This document shows positions 34,801 through 46,800 of a stretch of 64,000 nucleotides of DNA, one piece after another. Every line of letters starts with the position of its first letter. The stretch's first letter is position 1. The notes under the pieces were generated by a model. That model did not search any database. It had not been told where the DNA came from and was given only the letters and a program-made list of their open reading frames with translations. Both the position numbers and the translations under genes were made by a program. Origin of the DNA: Hormiphora californensis (Eukaryota; Ctenophora; Tentaculata; Cydippida; Pleurobrachiidae). The stretch is taken from NCBI GenBank assembly GCA_020137815.1, contig CM035358.1, positions 6,530,842 to 6,594,841 on the forward strand. Direction: 5' to 3'.

Positions 34801-37800
34801 GCAGCAAAAATGGGAGAATTTGTGGTACGGGGTGTCTTGTCAAAGTTCTGCCAATCAATCTGGGTCCCATCGTTCAGTGTTATCACCCAGTTCTCGATCC
34901 AGAACTTACCCAGCCAGACCTAGTTGGATATGGCGGTAAGGGGGAGGGGTGGTGTGAGATACTACTCGTCCAGCCACACCTATTGTTGGAGATTGTGTTG
35001 GTACTTGGCATATTATATATGGCATTATAGTTTAGGGCATAAATTATAATGCAACGCGCTTTCTAAGAAGAGCGGACAGTTTATTCAGCTTACATACCAG
35101 GAACCGACCGAATCAGGAAATACTGGTCCCTGATTGGCTGATAACCAGTCACGTGACCTAAATAACGAGCTCTGATTGGTTGTTTACATACCATGTCAAC
35201 GTCCATATCTTGAAGGAGTTCTGTGATTCGATCGTTCTGGACAGCATCCTCGATCAACAGGAGCTGCATACCCAGACGCTCACACCTGTGGAGAGAGAGA
35301 GGGAAATAGGGGGTTACCAAGGCGACATTGGGGGAGTTAGTGGTTACCATGGTTATAACTAGCTGCCATGGTGGCAGTAGGGTTGTCATGGTGATGATCA
35401 GCACTCACGCTTTGTTTGCGGCGGTGAATCCCTTGTTCTCCTTGTAGAGGTAGTAAATGTAATGTATTCCCTCACTCAGCAACTCAATTCGTGCATCAGA
35501 GCCCTCCTCGTTGTCTTCAATCGTGTTGGAGAACTAAAAGGATTTGGTTGTCAGTGGACGTGACTGGTTTTAGAATAGGTGCTTCTGTAATGTGGCGTTA
35601 TCTAGTTTGCATCTTACCACATTTATTTAGCCGGAATTACTAGATTCGAGCTTGACAGACCGGGTCTCCAGCGATTACCCCGCGATTACTAGATTCGAGC
35701 ATGACATGCATTGTTCTTACCTCAGTGGTCGGTAATTCCTTTATTGTTCTTACCTCAGTGGTCGGTAATTCCTTCATTGTTCTTACCTCAGTGGTCGGTA
35801 ATTCCTTCATTGTTCTTACCTCAGTGGTCGGTAATTCCTTCATTGTTCTTACCTCAGTGGTCGGTAATTCCTTCATTGTTCTTACCTCAGTGGTCGGTAA
35901 TTCCTTCATTGTTCTTACCTCAGTGGTCGGTAATTCCTTCATTGTTCTTACCTCAGTGGTCGGTAATTCCTTCATTGTTCTTACCTCAGTGGTCGGTAAT
36001 TTCTTCATTGTTCTTACCTCAGTGGTCGGTAATTCCTTCATTGTTCTTACCCCAGTGGTCGGTAATTCCTTCATTGTTCTTACCTCAGTGGTCGGTAATT
36101 CCTTCATTGTTATTACCTCAGTGGTCGGTAATTCCTTCATTGTTCTTACCTCAGTGGTCGGTAATTCCTTCATTATTCTCACCTCAGTGGTCGGTAATTC
36201 CTTCACGGGGTAGTCCTCTGTAGCAGGGTTGATGGAGGGCAGCTCAGTTGACTCTGTGTAGGGAAGGGTACTCTCCGTCACATCTTGTCCTGGCTCACTG
36301 TAACCCTGCAGAGGAATATTATAGTGATTTCAGCCCTGGTGGGATGTGTGATTGTGAGGGGAGATAAATAGATATGAGGACCTGGCCCTTACTGATCAAG
36401 GCCCGGGGCGCTGGCCAGCGCTATGGTGTGACTGGGTGTGACTTGTGGCTTATTTATTCTTGTTCAAGTCACTGGGTAGTGGGTACCCTGACCCGTGTGC
36501 TTCCCAATTTCCAGCGTCTTTTTGCCAATAAAACTGTATCCCCATTGCCAAACTTTTCCTAGCTCTATAATGTTGATATCAAGGATATTCTGGGGATGTA
36601 TCTGGATGGCGGCCCTCGATTTAATCCTGATTGGTGTAGCATATGTTGTTGAAAGTTGCATCCGGAGTTCGAGAAGAAGACGAAGACGGAGAAGGTACAT
36701 TTTATGTAGACGTTGTGGGGGATGGAGGGCCTGCTAACAACAATCCGATAGAGAAGAGTTGTTGTTTTTAAATTTCTTACCGTTTTATAATAATATCGTT
36801 TAATAATTTAATTTATTCCGTCAATGATGTGTTTTTAAATAAACCAATAATAACCCGTCCCCTACTGTATGGCGGCGCCATACCCAATTTTATTATCAGA
36901 TGGGTCGCGGCGCCAGACAGGTCCCCTATGTAGCCATGCTAACCAATCCTTCCTTGCTCTAACTAATCAATATTCTTCTTAGCTATGTCAGAATCTTTTG
37001 AACTTGTCATTGACTACAATACGGTTTTTGCGATACAAAACCTGGTGATAATAATCATATTCATTGTACTAGTAAACCCGTTCGCCCTACGGGCGAATTT
37101 CGCGGAAATGGTGGTAGCTGGATTAGGAAATACTGACATCACCAGTCGAACTGTTGACATGCACTATCCCTACGGCAACGTAAAAGGAGCTGAGGCGGGA
37201 TCGCTGCGAGTTTTAGAACGCCAGAAGATGATCAGGCGATCAAAGTGATAAAAGAACTTACTATTTTGCAGATTTCTCGCATTTCGTCAGATTGTGGTCA
37301 TCTGCCTTAATCTCTGAGATTGATCATCGGTTCTGTTTAATCTCCAACGTCTTGTTCGTTCTCTCTGCACTTCTCTTGGTGTTGCTGCATTTAACCCCTC
37401 AGTGTATGGAAAAGTAGAGAACGGCGGTCGGATCTTGCATGAGTAACTCCAATTGTCGCTGTCGTATATCAGCAGTTGTTGAAGAGAGCATTATATTAGC
37501 TGGAACAGTGACGCAATACAAAGCAAGATCAGATGCACGTGCAACTGCACTACAATAGTAACAATCCTTGGTAACGGCTCCCAGCCCTGGCCCCACTCCA
37601 GCTAGTAGTACTCCACCTCTAAACCTGCACGTGCAAAATGCCATATTTGGTAAAAAACGTTACACTGGATTTCCCTATTTGCTTTAATAATAGTATGATT
37701 TATGGCCGTGACCGAAAGGAAGATTGTCGGAATCAAGAAAGAACTAAAAACGATTAAAGAGAAACTTCCGAAGGTTTCGAAGAATCGAGGAGTAGTTGTT

Positions 37801-40800
37801 AATGTTTAGCTCCAAAACTTCGTGAATCTAAAGGCGCCTTGCCTGGCTAGACTGTGTTAGGGTTAGAACATAACAAAAGGCGCCCGGGGATATCATATAT
37901 TTTCTCTGGGGATTCTGTGACCGGTTTCTCTACTTAGCGTATGTTATTGCAATTTTGATTCGGGCTGGCTGGAGAGTGGAGGACGGAGGTTCGGAGCTAA
38001 GACAGGGAAGGAGGAGATGTATGTATGTAGATCCCTTGTGATTAGGACTAACTGGCATTCGGATAGTTGGGACTGAAGTATTTTTAAATTTTGATTTATA
38101 ATTATTTTAATAATCTAATTCTGTTAATCCTGTTGTCTTCTGAACCAATGATACCCCTACTCCCTAGTGGCCTCTCTTTGAAGCCATGCCAACCCTCCGT
38201 TGGATCTAACGCTGGCATGTCCTTTGTACTAAGATATTCAGCTGGTCAACTAACCATTATCTTTTAGCCAGCTATGATTTCTAATGAAGCACTACGTGAC
38301 GATCATGTATCTCTTGCAGAAATGATGGTGACCTTAGTGAAGCTACAGGCGGTAACAATAATATGCATCATGCTGTTTATGGTGATGTTCTTTGTCCTAT
38401 CAGTTGGATTTTATTGTGTTTCATCGTTCAATATGAGGAGTGTACTAAATAAGTTATCGGTAATCGAAAAGAAACAACTGGATGCTTCAAAAAATGAAGT
38501 TGTTTAATTGAATGGACCAAGGGAAATAATACTAACTTTATTATTAAATTAAGCGGTGCAAGGGCCGGCTATTTTATTTTCAAGGAATGACAAAGTATGG
38601 CTTGTGAAGAAAGTGCAGGGGACTCAAATATTTTTAAATTTCGTACCTTTTATAATGATATCGTTGAACAATCTAATTTATCCCGTTAATAATGTGTTTT
38701 TATCCAACAACCCTCCCCCTTCTCTCATGATTTGAAACAACCTATCACAACTAACTTTACTCTTAGCTATGGAACCAACTCTTCAAATTGTTGGCGGCAT
38801 TTTCCTCGGCATTTTCCTCGGAATTTTCCTCGGCATTTTCCTCCTCGCGGTATACATATTGTACATATTGTACAAATGTGTTGACCATTTGACCGGCACA
38901 ATACTGAAAACCAAAGAACGAGTTGATAAGCTGGAGGGGGAACTAAAAACGGTTCGAAGGACCTTACGGGAGAATCAGGTATCGGTTGTTTAAACCTGTA
39001 CTACCATGGGCTGTGGAACAGGAATATTTCGCAATTCATCACTCACCCAAATTAATGGATAGTATTTTTTTAATTAATAGCATTTAATGACATTGATTAT
39101 GATATGGACAGAGAAAATGAACTGTATCCATTGGTTTTAATTTCGTTCAAACAGCCCTGGCAGTTACTGTTATTTTCATTTCTGCCTCAAAATACACTAA
39201 AAAGTAAAACTGACCGGCGAACGAACCAACAATTTCTTATCGTTAACCTTGTAATTCTCCCGGGTTTCTCCGAGAACCGAATGTGTATTTTATGCTATTT
39301 TATCCTTTTTACTATTTTATCCTTTTTACGATCGTGTTTCTTCTTTAGCCTCATAATTATCTGTGTCATGTTAAGATTTACTCAATAAACTTCTCTCCTT
39401 TTAGCAGTAGCAGCCATGAAGTCGTTATACGGTGCCAAGATGTTATTCTGAACAGCTCCTTCAAGGACACATCTAAACTAAGGTACGATTTGTATTGATT
39501 TCCAAACGGCACCCTTTTTAAGTTTAGTCTTAGTTGCCTTAATGCCTTGCTCGACCCTGTCTCACCTGTATGAAGATTAAAGGCCTTGAACAATGTCTAG
39601 TTGAGGGATTAGAGAAACTTCCAAAAGTTTCAAAGGAGCGGTTGTTTAAACTTGCTACTCCTCACTTTTCCATGACCAGACCGTAGTATTGTGTATACTG
39701 AAGAATCTAAGGGGCAATTCAAAAAGGACGGCCAGGCCCCTAAGGGAAAGTTTCTTTTCTTTTGGAGTTCCCCTACATATGAGAATGGTGACTCTTATTT
39801 TGGGTATGACATCCCCTCATTTCTCTCCCTACTGCGCTGTACTCTCTCACGATGTTGTGCGTGCTACGTCTAGTTAGGTACGGGGGCGTCTAGTTAGGAC
39901 TTAGGGATGGGGGCGAGTGAAAAGAGAGGGGACACCGTACCCAACCTCGTATCGGCATCACACCAGTACTTAATTTTGTGATAACGTGATGATGTGGGTA
40001 GCGTATGCATATGGTTCATCCCTTGTCTTTTACTATTTTACCCCATTACAGTTTGTGTTGAGCTGCCTTGTGAGTTTCAGATGTGTGAACTATGTGCTTG
40101 TACTTGTGATAACGATCAGGTGATTCGTATTACAAAAGAGCTTCTGTGTTAGTTTCTATCTTTGTAACTTTAATCCACGTGACCAAAAAACGTCATTTAT
40201 ATCAGTTATTATTTTTGTTTGCTTGGGGTCCATCAGTGTGGTCGGCTTTTTGACATAATTTAGTTAACTTTTCCTTGACTTTATCCCAGCTATGGAGATG
40301 ATAAGTCAGCTTTGTAGCTCAGCTGTCATTTAATTAGCATATTTTACGGTGGTATATTTGTTGGTTACAACTGATCATGATTGTTATTGAAATTGTACAT
40401 TACTAGCCTCTCCTGTGTTAATTAATAATTGCTAATAACTAACTCTTGTAGCAAGCTATGACTCTATAGTCGAATTTTTTAATCAAGGGACAGGGGCCGC
40501 GCATTTACAAAAGTCTTTTTGCGCGTGCTAAACGTTTTCGCTCATATCTCCTGTTCCTGATAAGATAAAGACTTGGTCTTGGTTGCGTTGAAAAGGTCTT
40601 AAAATTATCTTTCCAACGCTTCCGGGTGCAAGTCTTAAGATTGCCAGGAACTCGATCTCGATTATCACGCGCAAATACAAAGCCGCGCGACCCCTCTGAA
40701 TGCGCGGCCCCCTGTCCCTTGATTAAAAAATTCGACTTTAGGGGAACAACATGTTGATCTTGCAAAGGTGATGGTTAGTTTAGCAGAAATGCTGTCTCAG

Positions 40801-43800
40801 CTCGCTGATGTACAAGTGTGGGTGATACTGTTTGAGTTGGCGATAATAGGATTGGTCATAGGCATGATAGGACTTGCACTGATGTTCTCGTTTGACTCCT
40901 ACAAAAAAAATTTAAAAATGAAGAAAATGATGGAGAAGTTGTCGATAATGGAAATGAAACTTGCGGAAAAAGCTTAACTTGTGGACCAGGGAAAAGGATA
41001 CTATCGTTGTCTAATATAGTCACCACCCAAGACTTCATATATTAGGAAGGTGTGGTTGTAATGACAGTGAGGACTCTGAGATCTGGATTTGTCAAGTGAG
41101 GACTCTGAGACCTGGATTTGTTAAGTGAGGACTCTGAGACCTGGATTTATTAAGTGAGGACTCTGAGACCTGGATTTGTTAAGTGAGGACTCTGAGACCT
41201 GGATTTGTTAAGTGAGGACTCTGAGACCTGGATTTGTTAAGTGAGGACTCTGAGACCTGGATTTGTTAAGTGAGGACTCTGAGACCTGGATTTGTTAAGT
41301 GAGGACTCTGAGACCTGGATTTGTTAAGTGAGGACTCTGAGACCTGGATTTGTTAAGTGAGGACTCTGAGACCTGGATTTGTTAAGTGAGGACTCTGAGA
41401 CCTGGATTTGTTAAGTGAGGACTCTGAGACCTGGATTTGTTAAGTGAGGACTCTGAGACCTGGATTTGTTAAGTGAGGACTCTGAGACCTGGATTTGTTA
41501 AGTGAGGACTCTGAGACCTGGATTTGTTAAGTGAGGACTCTGAGACCTGGATTTGTTAAGTGAGGACTCTGAGACCTGGATTTGTTAAGTGAGGACTCTG
41601 AGACCTGGATTTGTTAAGTGAGGACTCTGAGACCTGGATTTGTTAAGTGAGGACTCTGAGACCTGGATTTGTTAAGTGAGGACTCTGAGACCTAGATTTG
41701 TTAAGTGAGGACTCTGAGACCTGGATTTGTTAAGTGAGGACTCTGAGACCTGGATTTGTTAAGTGAGGACTCTGAGACCTGGATTTGTTAAGTGAGGACT
41801 CTGAGACCTGGATTTGTTAAGTGAGGACTCTGAGACCTGGATTTGTTAAGTGAGGACTCTGAGACCTGGATTTGTTAAGTGAGGACTCTGAGACCTGGAT
41901 TTGTTAAGTGAGGACTCTGAGACCTGGATTTGTTAAGTGAGGACTCTGAGACCTGGATTTGTTAAGTGAGGACTCTGAGACCTGGATTTGTTAAGTGAGG
42001 ACTCTGAGACCTGGATTTGTTAAGTGAGGACTCTGAGATCTGGATTTGTTAAGTGAGGACTCTGAGACCTGGATTTGTTAAGTGAGGACTCTGAGACCTG
42101 GATTTGTTAAGTGAGGACTCTGAGACCTGGGTTTGTTAAGTGAGGACTCTGAGACCTGGATTTGTTAAGTGAGGACTCTGAGACCTGGATTTGTTAAGTG
42201 AGGACTCTGAGATCTGGATTTGTTAAGTGAGGACTCTGAGACCTGGATTTGTTAAGTGAGGACTCTGAGACCTGGATTTGTTAAGTGAGGACTCTGAGAC
42301 CTGGATTTGTTAAGTGAGGACTCTGAGACCTGGATTTGTTAAGTGAGGACTCTGAGACCTGGATTTATTAAGTGAGGACTCTGAGACCTGGATTTGTTAA
42401 GTGAGGACTCTGAGACCTGGATTTGTTAAGTGAGGACTCTGAGACCTGGATTTGTTAAGTGAGGATTCTGAGATCTGGATTTGTTAAGTGAGGACTCTGA
42501 GACCTGGATTTGTTAAGTGAGGACTCTGAGACCTAGATTTGTTAAGTGAGGACTCTGAGACCTGGATTTGTTGAGTGAGGACTCTGAGACCTGGATTTGT
42601 TAAGTGAGGACTCTGAGACCTGGATTTGTTAAGTGAGGACTCTGAGACCTGGATTTGTAAAGTGAGGACTCTGAGACCTGGATTTGTTAAGTGAGGACTC
42701 TGAGACCTGGATTTGTTAAGTGAGGACTCTGAGACCTGGATTTGTTAAGTGAGGACTCTGAGACCTGGATTTGTTAAGCGAAGACTCTGAGACCTGGATT
42801 TGTTAAGTGAGGACTCTGAGACCTGGATTTGTTAAGTGAGGACTCTGAGACCTGGATTTGTTAAGTGAGGATTCTGAGACCTGGATTTGTTAAGTGAGGA
42901 CTCTGAGACCTGGATTTGTTAAGTGAGGACTCTGAGACCTGGATTTGTTAAGTGAGGACTCTGAGACCTGGATTTGTTAAGTGAGGACTCTGAGACCTGG
43001 ATTTATTAAGTGAGGACTCTGAGACCTGGATTTGTTAAGTGAGGACTCTGAGACCTGGATTTGTTAAGTGAGGACTCTGAGACCTGGATTTGTTAAGTGA
43101 GGACTCTGAGACCTGGATTTGTAAAGTGAGGACTCTGAGACCTGGATTTGTTAAGTGAGGACTCTGAGACCTGGATTTGTTAAGTGAGGACTCTGAGACC
43201 TGGATTTGTTAAGTGAGGACTCTGAGACCTGGATTTGTTAAGTGAGGACTCTGAGACCTGGATTTATTAAGTGAGGACTCTGAGACCTGGATTTGTTAAG
43301 TGAGGACTCTGAGACCTGGATTTGTTAAGTGAGGACTCTGAGACCTGGATTTGTTAAGTGAGGACTCTGAGACCTGGATTTGTTAAGTGAGGACTCTGAG
43401 ACCTGGATTTGTTAAGTGAGGACTCTGAGACCTGGATTTGTTAAGTTATTTCCTGTTATATTTCCAAGAATCAAGAAGTTTTGGCTTGTGAAGAAAGTGG
43501 GAACTCAACTATTATATTATATCTTTATAACTCAACTATTATATTATGTTTTTAAATATTTTATCGTTTCTACAATCGTGTTTCTTCTTAAGCCTCATAA
43601 TTATCTGTGTTAAGATTTACTCAATAAACTTCTCTCCTTTTAGCAGTAGCAGCCATGAAGTCGTAATACGGTGCCAAGATGTTATTCTGAACAGCTCCTT
43701 CAAGGACACATCTAAACTAAGGTACAATTTGAATTGATTTCCAAACGGCACCCTTTTTAAGTTTAGTCTTAGTTGCCTTGCTCGACCCTGTCTCACCTGT

Positions 43801-46800
43801 ATACAGGCCTTGGCCTTGACCTAGAACAATGTCTAGTTGAAGGATTAGAGAAACTTCCAAAAGTTTCAAAGGAGCGGTTGTTTAAACTTGCTACTCCTCA
43901 CTTTTCCATGACCAGACCGTAGTATTGTGTATACTGAAGACTGCACTTTTCTGAGGTCTCTACAGCAGATCTAAGGGGTGATTCAAAAAGGACGGCCAGG
44001 CCCCTAAGGGAAATTTTCTTTTCTTTTGGAGTTCCCCCTACATATGAGAATGGTGACTCTTATTTTGGGTATGACATCCCCTCATTTCTCTCCCTACTGC
44101 GCTGTACTCTCTCACGATGTTGTGCGTGCTACGTCTAATTAGGTACTACGGGGGCGTCTAGTTAGGACTTAGGGATGGGGGCGAGTGAAAAGAGAGGGGA
44201 CACCGTACCCAACCTCGTATCGGCATCACACGTCAGTACTTTATTTTTGTTTGCTTGGGGTCCATCAGTGTGGTCGGCTTTTTGACATAATTTAGTTAAC
44301 CTTTCCTTGACTTTATCCCAGCTATGGAGATGATAAGTCAGCTTTGTAGCTCAGCTGTCATTTAATTAGCATATTTTACGGTGGGATGTTTGTTGATTAC
44401 AACTGATTGCTATTGAAATTGTAGATTACTAGCCTCTCCTGTGTTAATTGCTAATAACTAACTCTTGTAGCAAGCTATGACTCTAGGGGAACAACATGTT
44501 GATCTTGCAAAGATGGTGGTTAGTTTAGCAGAAATGCTGTCCGATCTCATTGATGTACAAGTGTGGGTGGTACTGTTTGAGTTGGCGATAATAGGATTGG
44601 TCATAGGACTTGCACTGGTGTACTCGTTTGACTCCTACATAAAAGATTTAAAAATGAAGAAAATGATGGAGAAGTTGTCGATAATGGAAATGAAACTTGC
44701 GGAAAAAGCTTAACTTGTGGACCAGGGAAAAGGAAACCATAGTAATTGTCTAATATACTTACACCACCAAAGACTTCATACTTGGAAGGTGTGGTTGTAA
44801 TGACAGTGAGGACTCTGAGACATGGATTTGTTAAGTGAGGACTCTGAGACCTGGATTTGTTAAGTGAGGATTCTGAGACCTGGATTTGTTAAGTGAGGAC
44901 TCTGAGACCTGGATTTGTTAAGTGAGGACTCTGAGACCTGGATTTGTTAAGTGAGGACTCTGAGACCTGGATTTGTTAAGTGAGGACTCTGAGACCTGGA
45001 TTTGTTAAGTGAGGACTCTGAGACCTGGATTTGTTAAGTGAGGACTCTGAGACCTGGATTTGTTAAGTGAGGACTCTGAGACCTGGATTTGTTAAGTGAG
45101 GACTCTGAGACCTGGATTTGTTAAGTGAGGACTCTGAGACCTGGATTTGTTAAGTAAGGGCTCTGAGACCTGGATTTGTTAAGTGAGGACTCTGAGGCCT
45201 GGATTTGTTAAGTGAGGACTCTGAGATCTGGGTTTGTTAAGTGAGGACTCTGAGATCTGGGTTTGTTAAGTGAGGACTCTGAGATCTGGATTTGTTAAGT
45301 GAGGACTCTGAGACCTGGATTTGTTAAGTGAGGACTCTGAGACCTGGATTTGTTAAGTGAGGACTCTGAGACCTGGATTTGTTAAGTGAGGACTCTGAGA
45401 CCTGGATTTGTTAAGTGAGGACTCTGAGACCTGGATTTGTTAAGTGAGGACTCTGAGACCTGGATTTGTTAAGTGAGGACTCTGAGACCTGGATTTGTTA
45501 AGTGAGGACTCTGAGACCTGGATTTGTTAAGTGAGGACTCTGAGACCTGGATTTGTTAAGTGAGGACTCTGAGACCTGGATTTGTTAAGTGAGGACTCTG
45601 AGACCTGGATTTGTTAAGTGAGGACTCTGAGACCTGGATTTGTTAAGTGAGGACTCTGAGACCTGGATTTGTTAAGTGAGGACTCTGAGACCTGGATTTG
45701 TTAAGTGAGGACTCTGAGACCTGGATTTGTTAAGTGAGGACTCTGAGACCTGGATTTGTTAAGTGAGGACTCTGAGACCTGGATTTGTTAAGTGAGGACT
45801 CTGAGACCTGGATTTGTTAAGTGAGGACTCTGAGACCTGGATTTGTTAAGTGAGGACTCTGAGACCTGGATTTGTTAAGTGAGGACTCTGAGACCTGGAT
45901 TTGTTAAGTGAGGACTCTGAGACCTGGATTTGTTAAGTGAGGACTCTGAGACCTGGATTTGTTAAGTGAGGACTCTGAGACCTGGATTTGTTAAGTGAGG
46001 ACTCTGAGACCTGGATTTGTTAAGTGAGGACTCTGAGACCTGGATTTGTTAAGTGAGGACTCTGAGACCTGGATTTGTTAAGTGAGGACTCTGAGACCTG
46101 GATTTGTTAAGTGAGGACTAGCTTGTAGGACCTGAGACTGATTTGTTAAGTGAGGACTCTGAGACCTGGATTTGTTAAGTGAGGACTCTGAGACCTGGAT
46201 TTGTTAAGTGAGGACTCTGAGACCTGGATTTGTTAAGTGAGGACTCTGAGACCTGGATTTGTAAACTAAGATGTGTATCATTTACTGAAGAATATAATGC
46301 AATATATTGAAATATTCAACTATTTTATCGTATATAAAATCTAGTTTCTTGCTTAGTCTGATAATTTGTGTTGCTGGTAACAGGTGGTTGCTATGGTAAC
46401 AAATGATATCACTGGTTGCTATGGTAACAAATGATATCACTGGTTGCCATGGTAACAGCTTACCTCATTGGTTGCCATGGTAACTGTCTATTTTAACTAA
46501 CCTCACTGGTGGGGACAGCTTCGGATTCAGCGATATAAGGGATGGATGTGGCCTCAGAACCACTACCTCCGAATATATCTTGTAGAGACACACCATCCTT
46601 TGGAACGTAGCACACGCCGAATCCTGAGAGAGATTATCATAGTGGTATAATGGTAGTGGTATAATGTTTTCAGGAAAACTCCAGATTCTGGATTTTTTTG
46701 AGTCCAGAAATCCTCTTTCACCTATATAATATGTCTTAACCGCACAAAAGTAACTGAATTTTAATTTTTTTTGCGACACCGATTCAGAAGTATGTATTTT

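Noticed and set aside
35701-36223. Plus-strand repeat proteins ([20 protein letters not shown]) at the 33-bp array
   Set aside because: They are antisense shadows of the stalk repeats, which connect in phase to flanking exons on the minus strand.
37399-37644. 81-codon minus-strand frame in the insertion of member 1
   Set aside because: It has a protein-like stretch ([15 protein letters not shown]) but no splice context or recognised motif; insufficient to call a gene.
41067-46265. CRISPR array
   Set aside because: The 29-bp units are directly adjacent with no spacers, in animal DNA; this is a satellite.
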